From Lindgomyces ingoldianus (lineage: Eukaryota > Ascomycota > Dothideomycetes > Pleosporales > Lindgomycetaceae): a stretch of 64,000 nucleotides of DNA. Of the stretch, positions 46,622 through 57,445 are shown piece by piece. Numbering within the stretch: position 1 is the stretch's first letter; every line of letters begins with the position of its first letter. The notes beneath the pieces were generated by a model that did no database searches, was not told where the DNA came from, and saw only the letters and a program-made list of their open reading frames with translations. The stretch is taken from the NCBI RefSeq assembly GCF_010093535.1, contig NW_022985188.1, positions 439,686 to 503,685 of the forward strand. Reading direction: 5' to 3'. The translations under genes and the position numbers were made by a program.

Positions 46622-48134
46622 TCACCGTTTTCTCCAAAAAAAAGGCGTTGCGCTTTTTGGTGGTGGATCGAACTCCGGTACATCTTCAACCTCCATTTGC
46701 ATAATCTTCGCCTGTTTCCCCTTCTCCAACCTTTCCTCAAGCTTCTTCTCGTCGCGTCTTCTCCTCATAGCCATCACGAAGCAGAATGCAACGACGCCGA
46801 TACCAATGCCACCGAATATACCTCCAATGACGGCCCCGATTAATCCCTGCGCTACAAATGCGGATTGCTTTGGTCGTTCGTAGGCAGTCGGTGTGGATTT
46901 TGGGCAGAATGTTTGCGGCATGACAGCGTTGTTCTTCTGGATTGCCTCGGCGAGGTAGAAAACGTATGTGTCGAAGTCGGCCATAAGGTATACTTGGCTG
47001 AGGAAGGCAGTAGAGAGGTAGAACGGGGCGGTTGACTTCTCATCGCGATCTTGGATAGGCGTGATGTTTGATGCATTCACGAGGACTTCTGGGGGAATGG
47101 TAACTGTAAAGCCGTCGTCGAGAACAATAGAAAGGCTGCCGCTGAAAGGATTCTTGAGTTTAAGAGAGTTGTCACCCCAGGTGTTATCCTTTTCGGCACC
47201 GAGTTGAGACATGAAATTTTGAGTAATTTCGTAAGGAAGGGAAAGTGGATATTGGTCAGTGGTGATCTGAGCTTCGAAAGTGTCGGGTCGAGACTTCATT
47301 GAAGGAAATTTGGCGGGATCGAAGAGAGATACGTTGGTGCCGGGGTTCTTAGAGTCGGTAATGATGATGTCCTTGACGCGAACGGTCATGGGATTCAGGT
47401 TGGAAGTCTTCATCGAGTACTTGTGCACCGGTCCTGTAAAGCGGCCAGCATCGTATCCTCCAAACGTGTTGCTGCCATTTACAGCGCCTCCGGCACGGTC
47501 ATGGCCTTGTCCGATGTAGAGTGAGTATGTTCGACCAGCGATCACATCCCTGTCGATGAGGTCCTGGAGAACAATGGATGAAGCACCTATGCCTACAATA
47601 CCTGGAGTGATGGCTCCACTCTCGGCAACCTCGATAGTGACATTGGAAAGGAGAGTTTGTGATGCTCCGTCGGTTTCGAAGTAGTGTGTGTACAGGTGCA
47701 TATCATCTTGACCATAGATACCAGTGAAGGTTCCATTTCTTTCTGTGTCTTTTGACTTGAAATCCTTTCCATTTTCTTGGAATCTATACAGTGTTAACAA
47801 AGGTATTGGGCAGGATGGAATGGGTGACATACGAGGTAGAAAGCGATACATCGAAGAAACCCCCAGTCGATACTGAACAGTTCTTTAGTGTGGTGTTGTT
47901 GTTGCAGTACGATGACGAGGCAAAAGAAGTGGTGTTTTGTGATAGTGAGGGCCAGAGACTCTGGTTCTGTGCTGGCGAACCCACACCAATGAATGATCCA
48001 TACTGGAAGCGGTCGGTTCCATGCACGGCCCTCTTGTGAATGTCGACATAGATGGGAGGCTTCGAACAGTTGAAGGCAACTGTTGACTGACTAAACAGCA
48101 CAGTTGCGGAAAAGTAGAATAACAGCGACGCCAT
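46622..48134 (-). CDS. Membrane-anchored pepsin-fold protein lacking both catalytic aspartate motifs
   Basis: Two exons (47833-48134 and 46622-47783) around a 49-base intron (47784-47832, donor GTATGT, acceptor GTATAG) encode 487 residues. It has a signal peptide (MASLLFYFSATVLFSQSTVA), a family A1 aspartic-protease-like ectodomain with many N-glycosylation sites, one membrane helix (LIGAVIGGIFGGIGIGVVAFCFVMAM) and a basic cytosolic tail. The first catalytic loop, normally xxDTGSS, reads GVGSPAQNQSLWPSLSQNTT; at the second, TTDQYPLSLP stands where DSGTTxxxLP is expected. Both active Asp are thus replaced, so it should not cleave peptides. Other pepsin landmarks remain (GIVGIGA, TFGGYDAGRF, SIVLDDG, LSTAFLSQVYLMADFD). 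Related non-catalytic, plasma-membrane pepsin-like proteins occur in ascomycetes; their role is unknown. Confidence 0.85.
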
Positions 48135-50523
48135 GGTCGAAAACAGACGCTTGAGGCCGGCAAGCGGTGGGTTTGGGAAAGTGAAGAGGCTTCACGTTGG
48201 ACACTAGAAGACAACAACGGACAAATGTTTAAAGGAAGAGGCACGATGTCTGTCTTCCGATGGTCTCAGACCAAGAGGCAGCGTTGAAGGTTATGCGGAA
48301 GCGGTGTCTTTGTAGGCCTCCATCATCTTTTTTCAAACCATAGGCTAAGATGAGCCAGTGGACCGTCAGCCAGTCAAACCTCGACTGCTATTCTTGCATG
48401 GATGGACTTGGTCAGTGGATCTGTTCTTAGGCTTCTGGGCGCTGGGTGGAGCCGCAGATGAGCGAACAAGGAAGATTGAGCGCGTGCTGACGCCGCCGCC
48501 GAAGGACAACACCCCCACGACTGGGTTGGCGTGGGCGCTTGAGGTGCGGCCGAAAGTTGATCCCCTTCCGACTGCGAGGCGAGATGACTCGAAGCGTTCA
48601 CTGATTGGACAAGCGTGTAAATGGCGCACTTGAAGTTCCACCAAGAATAGGTCCAGCGTTTATCAGATGCCGTCAATTGGCCAACAGCGCTTCCCCAATG
48701 CCAATCCCAGGCGCCCACGGGACGCACAGGCCCAGTCGATAATACACCACATCTATTTTCATCGTCAACCCCTCCCTTTGTTGTGCACAAGGCGACACTT
48801 CATCATCTAGATACAGCTAGAAACGCGCATCCTTCCGGTAAGCTCTCCAATCAAACGTCTTGAAGAAATTTTCCGTTAGTTCGCTCACGGGAACAAGGCC
48901 ACCCGTCTTGTTTCCATGCCCAACCCTCGCCTTCCCCGCACACGTTCTCTATTCTTGGCTAGATCTCATCAATCTGAATTGAAAAAATTTCCTGGTAATT
49001 CCCCTGCTGGAAACCCGCTGTCCGGATATTGTTCCGTGAGAGGGATACTGACGTGCAGCAAACGTTCAGAATAACGCGGGAAGGGAGGATTCCGAATGCA
49101 TCTCGTGCAGGTCATGGATTGGTAAGACTGAGGCCAAAGTGAAGGAGTACGTACCGCTACCTTGACGGCCCGCTTCGAGGCGCTTACAACACCGTCTTGT
49201 GGTCGGGGGCACTGTGGGCCTTACAGCAAGACAGATCATCGCAGTGGGGAAACCACTCTGTGGTACTTTTGCTGCACTTCAATCAGCAGGAGGTAATGCA
49301 TTTCCTGTTTTCGTTAAATGACGAAGGAAATGAGTAGCTCATGGCTTCTTCTCATCCTGATCGCCCAAGGCGTCCAAGAATCAGCGAAGGCGCGCGCTTC
49401 CCTATCCACACGACCTCTCTATTTCCTGCCTCTCCATAACAAAGGCTGTTTCAGAATTCCATTTGTCCAAACCCGTCGATCAACTACTCTCTAGCGTCTT
49501 AACAGCGGCCGTTATACCTGTCATACGGAGCGACGCAGTGATGGCAAGCTAACAGGTGCCCCGTAGTGAAGGGCAAGTCACGTGGCGGCTGACTTTTCGG
49601 ACACCTCCACGAAGCCAACGCTGACAGAGTCGCCACGCCGAAAAGACTGACTTTCGTATCTTAGACAGCTTTCCCCGCATTTGTAAAGGAGGTGATGACA
49701 CAGTTAGACTTTAGGATTAGAATATCTTCGGAACTGTGGCCTGCAGAGAATACTGCCCTCCACCAGATTGGACACGGCGCCCCTTAGTATTTAATAATAT
49801 GGTCTCCGGCCAGACCGTGGCGTAAAGTGCTACGACTCGACTGTTCTTATCCAACGCGAGCCATGTGGATACGTGCTGTAATTGGTGCCGCTTTATCCAA
49901 CCGCCCGTCCGAAGGAATGTTGAACGCCTCCCGAGAAACACTCACTCCTCGCGCCTCACTATCATACAATATGTCTCCTTCTATCCACAAAACCTTTTTC
50001 ATCTACACCATCTTCTTTCTTATAATTCAATAAGTGGAACAGTACATCTCATGGAATCCGGAGCTACAGGTCGCATGGCACTGGTGGCTTCGCGTCTGAC
50101 CTTGTGCCCTTCTGGTGTCGGCGAAAGCGAATGCAATCTGGAAAATACCACTGGCCTGACACATCGCCTGTGATAGGAAAAGATTTCACATCCGACGCAG
50201 GACAAGTGTGTATGGGTACAGATTTGGACACACCAGGAGACTCCTCCCCATCTATTCTACTCCTGAGTCCATCATCTCAAGACAAGTTGATAGTATATGC
50301 CACCATGATGATAGATTTTAGACAGTCTCCTTTACTCAAATAACACTTCAAACGCCCCCATTTCCAGCTCGCACACTGAATGCGAGCATTGTTTTCCGTG
50401 AACATAGACTCAAACACCGTAGTACCGGGTATTGGCCCTTAGTACAGGAAAATTATCACCGTGAAACTCCCAACAGATGCATGAAGAAAACCGTATTAAT
50501 CTGCACTTTCAAACACTGAACAA
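48135..50523. other. Long intergenic region, no gene seen
   Basis: 2.4 kb with scattered open frames on both strands and no recognisable protein. Contains the pepsin-fold gene promoter and the 3' flank of the CAF-1 gene. Stretches 48,820-49,700 are moderately GC-rich but not coding-like. Confidence 0.5.
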
Positions 50524-52560
50524 TCAGTTCAGTAACACCCAGCGCTTATCGACTTCCTTAGCGCCAACCCGCGAAGCAACTGAGCTAAGCGTGTTGCTAA
50601 TGGCATCTTTCGGCAGTTTGGGGAATCTATCTTTGGTCAGCAACCCCTCTACTTCGTCTACGCATCCACTCGCTCTCACTAGCAATACGTACTTCTTCTT
50701 CAGCGCTTCAATCAGAGCGATCTTGGTAAGGTCGCTTCCTGAGACCTCCGCCTTGAAGGCAGGCAGTTGATCGGCTGGGATCAGGCGTTTTGGCGGTTTC
50801 GCTGGTTTGGATGCCGAGGTGGGGTGAGTTTTGTCGGAGGAGTTGAGCGTGTTCAGCATGCCGTTGACGGGGCGTTGGGTGAGTGGCAGGCGGGGTGGGT
50901 TCATCAGGCCATTGCTAGCAATTTCTTTACTTGGAACAGAGAGCGTCGAGGTGGCGACAGGGGATGGGTTGGGAACCCAGTAAGCGGTTGAGAAGGGATC
51001 AATGGATCGCGGTTGCGGTTCTGGGTATTGTTAATGATTTTATGAATTACGCTGTGGTGCACATACCTAAGAGGAAACCCATTTTGAATTCTCTGAACTC
51101 TGTAGAGATTGCTCCAGATCCATCGTTTAGATGCGACACGCCGCGAGAATCCTCCCAGCAAAGACCAGTGCTGATGGGTTCGAGGTCGCCGTTAATCAGC
51201 CTTCGTTTCACCTGTGGGTCTTCCTCATCATCAAGGAAACCGTCCATATCGTCCTCTCCTTCTTCATCGAGATCCTCGTCACCCTCAGAATCTAGATCTT
51301 CGCCTTCCTCTGGCTCCTCCCACTCTGCCTCCGAGTCGTAGTCGTAATCAACTTGATGAAGATTGCGCCTGAAGGGATTGCGTGCTAGCTTCGCGGCTTC
51401 CCGTGTAGTGTACTGCTTTGTGTAAGTCCCATAGTAAGGTGGACGTATATCCTCTGGGAAATGCAGGTACTTCATAGGGATATGCTTTAGTAGATCGAGG
51501 GGCTGCCGTGAGTGGATGTTAGTTTCTCCTGTTAGGTCGATGACATCCCCAGAGGAGCTATTGATTTTATCGACGATCTCCGTAATAGACAACGTTTGTA
51601 AGCCTCTGGGCCCACGTGAAGAGAACTGTATCGGCTCCATGTCTACCTTCTCTCCGCTGATGAACTTCTCGAGCCGAGTGGTTGTAGCGGCCACTGCGAC
51701 GGGGTCCTCCGCGAATAGGTTATAAGGTGCAAGGATTGCATGGGAAGGCAGCTCGAACGGAAAGAAGACTTGCTCATAGTCTGATTTTGCGTTCTTCATG
51801 ATTGCCTTCTGTGGAGAGACAGGGGCGGAGTTAGCATTCGTTGGCGTAGCTTTCAATTCTAACGATATTGTGTCGGTACTAGCGGGCTGGGTGGCTTCTA
51901 CTACTGTATTCCCAGAAGCCTCACCACCCGTCCTTCGTTTCATATTGAAGAAGGCACCGAGCCTCATTTGGGACTGGTAGGGTTAATGTCAGGACGCAAG
52001 ATGTTGAGCGAATAACTGACCCTCTCCTTCTTTCGCTTTTCCTCTTCTTTCTGCTGCAGCTCAATCTCCTTAGCTCGTTTCTTCTCCTCTCGCTCCTCTC
52101 TTTTCTTCCGTTTCTCCTCATCCTGAAGTCGCTTCTCCTCCTCACGCTCCTCCTTTTTCCTCTGCCTTTCTTCCTCTTCTAATCGTTTCTCTTCCTCTTT
52201 CTTCGCCTTCAATTCCGCTTTTACCTTTTCTCTAGCTTCCTTCTCCATTATTTGCTCTTCTCGCTCCTTGGGGGTGAGCTTCCTCCTCTTAGCAGGCTGC
52301 TTCCCACTACCAGAAGCGGGTGTAGATTGTCTCTGGGTCGGGACGTCGCCGGCAACCGAATTGTTGCTGCTTCCAGGAGCAGCCGCCTGAATGATATTGT
52401 GGTATGGAGAAGGACTAGGAGTGTTCGATAGGACGGTCAATGGTGTGGATAATGCTTCTGAAAGCGGAGGCTTTGTGGGCGTGGATAGGGGTGGAACTTC
52501 GTCATCCTCAAGAGCACGTTTTTGAGGTTGAGAGAGGATAATCTCAGGTGGATCCTCCAT
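50524..52560 (-). CDS. Chromatin assembly factor 1 large subunit (p150/Cac1/Rlf2)
   Basis: Three exons (52021-52560, 51067-51973, 50524-51020) with short introns of 47 and 46 bases give 647 residues. The domain order is that of the CAF-1 large subunit: a Ser/Pro-rich N-terminus, a long highly charged Lys/Glu/Arg (KER) helix at about residues 92-180, then MRLGAFFNMKR right after the first splice (PIP-box-like PCNA contact), the YEQVFFPFELPSHAILAPYN segment, DIRPPYYGTYTK, an acidic ED stretch (about residues 400-440), GVSHLNDGSGAISTEFREFK, and a C-terminal winged-helix-like region. CAF-1 deposits H3-H4 behind replication forks with Cac2 and Cac3. Exon joins are supported by the uninterrupted family blocks. 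Confidence 0.92.
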
Positions 52561-53760
52561 TCTGTCGACAATTGATGACCGAATCGAAAGATGGAGGAAG
52601 TGTGGATTGGGGTTGGATGCTTCAAAGTGGGAGGTGCGGACGCGACTTGGGGACGACGCGTTAGTTGCGCGCTAAAAGCTCAGACAACGACGGAGGCTTG
52701 GCGAGAATGGCCGGACCAGTTTCTAGTTGATTGCCAATGGGTTTGCGATAATGGCTTACATAATTATACTCTGATTTCCTATCTGGGTTAGCTAAGTGCG
52801 CGGCGCCCCTTGAGAACTTTAACCAACCGGGGACCTTGAACGATTTGAATGATTTAAATGATCTTCCTGCTTCCCTCGTCCCATTTAGATGTCCCTTACG
52901 AATGTTTAGAGTGGTTGCTCATAGATACTCTGGAAATAGGAAAATCTTGAGAATCTTGTCCCACCTGAGAACACCGATTTCATCTCCCGCCCGACAGTCT
53001 CGCCGAAGAGCCCAAGGGTCGGGAATGCATGGGGAATTCGAGCGGCCATTTTGGTGTCTACTCACACACATTTTCTTCCCCCAACCCCAGGTTTTCGTTT
53101 TCTATCCATGGGGTTTCATCCATTGCCAATAAGCAATTTGGATTCCCCCTTGCAGATCGCTTCTCGGATAGTCTGCTGCATGCGTATTAAAGTAGCCAAT
53201 GGTTTGGGCATCGTCTCTGCCTTGGGTAAAAGCCTAGTATTGAACCCTTCCTCTTTAACCTTCCGCTTAACTTCTCCCACTCTGTGACAATCGAACACCG
53301 TGGCAGAGGTTGCTGTCAGCGTTATCACTAGCAGAATAACGATCGCGAATTTTGTAGTGAAAGCTCAGAAGGATCACGTCAAAACTTAAGCATCCTGATC
53401 GATGGACGAGATGCTGCGATGGCTCGAGACACCCCACTTCGTAAGCAAGTGCAAGTGGACCTTCAAAGTGTGTAGACTAACTAGTTTGCCGAAAAGGAAT
53501 TGAAATCTGCGAAATCCACCCAGACGGTCGGCCAAGAGAGTTAAGAGAAGGAGAGCAGTAGTGTTCTTTGTCGGTCTGATGATTCTTTCGCAACATTGTA
53601 CACAGATGTCGAAGAGAACTCGATACCGCCATCAGTAGATGTGGGGTCTGCCATTGGAGGCTGTAGACACTCCACCTTAGAGCGAAGATGTCGCACATAG
53701 CATTGCATTCGTACCTGCTGATAACGATACTAGAAAGCTCCTTGGATGTCAGCAAGGGAG
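52561..53760. other. Intergenic, no gene seen
   Basis: CAF-1 promoter, then non-coding sequence. A short AATGATTT-like repetition lies at 52838-52865. Confidence 0.5.
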
Positions 53761-53764
53761 TAAG

Positions 53765-54290
53765 GCAGCATTGAAGAAGAACTGGGGCTCTTCGTCTACG
53801 AAGACGCGCTCATTATTGCGACAATTGACATCAACGAGCATCGCCCTTCCGACCCTGATGAATATTTAGCGATTGAGGATCAGAACCTGTTCAATACAGT
53901 GCCGCTGTGGGAATATGTTGTAAAAGTTGACGAACGTCACTAGGAGCACCTGAACGAGTCAAACAACGAGAACCCTGTTGAAGCCCCCAAGTCTCTCCCA
54001 AATAACGATAGTGATTCTCTACCTAGACGATGTGGTTATGAAACCTTACCCTAGGAGTATACGGCTTCATCCATAACGAGGTCAACGTCGAACGTTGCAT
54101 GATGACGCGCACGGAAGCAGTAATTTTCAGCATCAAGAAGATCGACCTTATTGATGAGAAGATGAATTTGACGAGTCCAACTTCACCAACTCTTATTTCA
54201 TTCGCAAGAACCCTATTGCCCTTCCGCAAATTGCGAACATACAAGAATGCAAGGATTTTAACCTCAACTCTTCCAAAGGCTAATTAACAA
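53765..54290 (+). pseudogene. Decayed coding fragment, family unknown
   Basis: From about 53771 the plus strand reads as natural protein (EEELGLFVYEDALIIATIDI, then DPDEYLAIEDQNLFNTVPLWEY) until a TAG near 53942, after which the same frame reads on (EHLNESNNENPVEAPKS). Other frames continue to about 54280. No start or domain recognised. It lies next to a transposase relic and may be part of the same or another dead element. Confidence 0.3.
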
Positions 54291-54399
54291 ACCGGTCCCG
54301 ATTTCCTTACCGTGCACATCCACGGTGCGAATGGAGACGATTTCATGTTAGTAAGTACGACCTCTCTCCTTCCACTAGATGGCCACCAGATGCATGGAT

Positions 54400-54800
54400 T
54401 GTTAGCGCACATCAGTCATGCGGAATGAGGATTCCATTATTTTTCCATGGACTAGAAACACCCGATTAGGGGCTTTGTTTCAATGAAACGAGTGGAAGGC
54501 AAAGTAGATTGCGCTTTTAAGAATATTTGCCTCTTGTTTGCTTGAACCTAAAGCACACCGGGTGAGATATATCCTCCCATATCCTTCGGTCGAGAAGGAA
54601 CACTCATCAGTCCAGACAACTTGAGCCCACTGTTTTGGCTTCCAGCTCAAATGCTCGATTCCCCATGCTGAACGTACTTACTTTTGCTCATATGGCACCA
54701 ACTAAACTGAAACGACCTGTGGTCTCCGCAAGTGAGACGGTAAGATTGGTGGTGATGCAGCGGAAGATTGTTGTGTTGATGTGGAACCTCGAGGGCAGCC
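54400..54800 (-). mobile_element. Relic of a Tc1/mariner-type transposase
   Basis: On the minus strand around 54563-54665 the frame reads EHLSWKPKQWAQVVWTDEC followed by SFSTEGYGRIYLTR. This is the block around the first catalytic Asp of Tc1/mariner DDE transposases (usually W..V.WSDES.F). Upstream on the same strand (54680-54800) HTH-like coding remnants continue in other frames. Stops and frameshifts abound and no inverted repeats were located, so the element is dead and probably truncated. Confidence 0.6.
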
Positions 54801-55102
54801 ACGTTATGTAGAGAGACCTGATCACTTATCCATAGTGTCTTCCCCTAGATATAGAGAGCGAGTGAATTAACTCGCTGCTTAATTCACCTTCGATGTACTA
54901 CCTCGCCTTTCAGTTGCATTATATCTGAATTACCCTGCAATCCCCTTCTCTTGTTTCACACCTTCATGGCGTTGCCTGCATCGAGCCAGTCGTGACTTCC
55001 TCTTCCTCGCCTCGGGCCTAATTTGGCCTAGCCTGCAATGGCATATCGTTGAAGTAACAGGGCAAGATCTGCTATGCCTCCTTCACTCCTTTTGTTACTA
55101 GT
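54801..55102. other. SPO11 upstream region
   Basis: No gene seen; pyrimidine-rich stretches before the ATG at 55103. Confidence 0.5.
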
Positions 55103-56934
55103 ATGAATTCTGATGGCGTTGAGGAGATGCTCTTCGGGTTCCCATCGTCGCAGGATTCACTCGACCAGACCTGGGAGCAAACTTACCAGGATGACGATCT
55201 CCTTGAGGCCAAATTCGACTCTGACCCGCCATCCTGGATCTTACGGACCACCCCAACTCAGACTTCGTCAATACTAAACGAAGATCCTGATACACTGATA
55301 CTAGATGATATCGGCGAGAGTAACAACAACAAAAACCTTATTGGACAACGCCCGGGAGATGTTCACCATATATTGAAGGACAGGTAATGCTGGTTTGGGA
55401 AGTGGAGCGACCACTATCATGACTAATGCTCATTAGGAACTGGGTCGTTGCACGCATTGAGCATATGTTGGAGGAAATTGTGGATGGGCTTTTGGGAAAC
55501 CGAGATCAGTTGTCAATTACCTTGAAGAGCCGATCCAGTGCGGCTGGACGAGTGTTTGAAGCAGGTAAAGGCATGGTAGCAACATCTGAATCAAAAACAA
55601 GGGAGATTTCCTTCCCAGGAAACACCCCTCAAGAAGCTTGGAGATTTAGTGAGTAAGCTCACCTACCTCGCTCTGACGCTCGCTGATGATGCCGCAGCTG
55701 TGCTTTTACGCATCATTGAGCTTGTTCACAGTGCCCTCATTGACAATCTCATTATATCTAAACGGCGAGTTGTATGCCAACTTTGTATTGTTCGCTGAGG
55801 TAATCGGAGTTCAGAGACATATATTATCGACATCCAGATCTCTTTGTTAAGCAATCGGTTGTGGACCGATATGTGGACGATCTAGCCTTCACGTTTGGTG
55901 TTACTAGGTCGCTCCTCAACGTCGTATGTTCTACATCAGGCCTAATTAAGCCCTTCTAAGGTTGCTAACTCGCAAGGTTGCCGCCGCTAAAAGCCTAGTA
56001 GCTGGCCATTTCACAATACGCAGAGCAGATGGTACAACACTCCATGGGCTCGATGAGAAGGAGGTTTGAGGACCAAACTCTTTCAAGGAACCTATCTCAC
56101 TAGTTTTTCAGGGCATACTACTTCCTAAGATCCGTGACGTTGATATTCTAGATCTATCGTGTGTTCATTGGATCCTTATCATCGAGAAAGAGGTACGTGG
56201 CGTGTCTTGATACCGTAGTCCTACTAAAAACCCTGTAGGCAACATTTCGCTCATTGCTCAGCTCACCAGAGTGGGTGGATCTCGGTTCGAGCAGTCTCTT
56301 ACTTACAGTATGTACAACAAGCTCCCCTCTAATGCCCGCACTGGCTCATACGATTTAGGCCAAAGGATACCCCGACCTTGCTGCACGGCAGTTCCTTCGG
56401 TACCTCGCAGACCACTTCCCTTCAATTCAGATGTCTGCGCTTGTAGACTTCGATCCAGATGGACTCGCCATCATGTCTACGTACAAATACGGATCGATGC
56501 GTCTTGCTCATGAGAACGTTGCAACCAACGATACACCCGCACTCGCCTTACCTCAACTTAGTTGGCTTGGTGTTAGGAGTCACCAACTCAGCCGAACTCC
56601 GGTTACCGGGCGTGTTACGAACTGTAGTGCAAACGTTGATGCCCAAGGGCTCATGAGATTGACTTCACGGGACCGAAAGAAAGCGCATCGAATGCTTGAG
56701 TGGGAAATATGCAGAGAGGATGGGCCAGAACCAACCTGGAGAAGTGAACTGCAAACGATGCTCATGTTGAACACGAAGGCAGAGATGCAGATACTCGAAG
56801 AACAGCCTGGCGGACTGGCATCATGGGTAAATGATGCTTTTAGAGTCAAGCAAAAAGCGCAAGGAGATGCCAACAGATCAGTACCACGAGTTGCCTCTGG
56901 CTCAGACATTGGTTTTTCCTCTGTGACTAGGTAG
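55103..56934 (+). CDS. SPO11: Meiotic recombination endonuclease SPO11 (topoisomerase VI A-type)
   Basis: Eight exons keep one frame: 55103-55383, 55437-55648, 55698-55764, 55815-55923, 55977-56063, 56112-56192, 56239-56307 and 56359-56934, giving 493 residues. The catalytic tyrosine lies in RDIYYRHPDLF (residues 190-191), followed by the winged-helix signature VVDRYVDDLAFTFGVTRSLLNV. The Toprim metal ligands are the Glu in LIIEKEATFR (about residue 277) and the Asp pair in VDFDPDGLAI (residues 332 and 334), with KGYPDLAARQFL between and STYKYGSMRLAHEN after. All key residues are present, so the gene should be functional. Spo11 makes the double-strand breaks that start meiotic recombination. 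The third intron (55765-55814) has a GC donor (CG|GCGAGT). The C-terminal tail is longer than in yeast Spo11. Confidence 0.93.
55765..55814 (+). other. Apparent GC-AG intron in SPO11
   Basis: No GT donor nearby lets the exons join as SKR-DIYY in frame; the donor GCGAGT and acceptor TTCAG do, and give the family's catalytic-tyrosine segment. Confidence 0.7.
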
Positions 56935-57445
56935 CGGTGCATTTCAGGCTACATGTTCTCCGTGTCATCCGCAGATTGAAGTGCATCCGTTCGTCTGCAC
57001 CAACACGTGGACACTGTTTATTGTGTAACCCACACCGCGATTCTAGCAAAACATGCAACACATATATGTCTCTATCAATATCAAAGACTACTGCACCCAC
57101 TCATGTGAAGGCCGTTAGCGAGTCGCTTTTGGGTCACCCAATGTGATGGTCTCGTGCAAAGGGCAACGGGGAGCAGCGTTGTCGATAGCAAGCAACGAAT
57201 ATAGCACCCGACGCCAATCTAGTAGCTAGGATACGACTCGCTTCCAATATGTCAAGTGCACTGACCGCTGTCTGTGGAACAAATGTCTGATAAAAGTCAC
57301 CAGTTTGTGGTAGGACAAACAGCTCTCGCCAAGGTGAGATTTGCACACGCCAGCACATCCCCCCTCGATCACAGCATCCCCACGCCCACACGACTTGACC
57401 ACATTGCATAGCGGGCATGCATTGACCTGCAGCTCCAATAAAGCG
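56935..57445. other. Intergenic, no gene seen
   Basis: Lies between SPO11 and the next plus-strand gene. Confidence 0.55.

Noticed and set aside
48358..48790. Overlapping open frames on both strands in GC-rich intergenic DNA
   Set aside because: No domain, no codon bias and mutual overlap on opposite strands; treated as chance.
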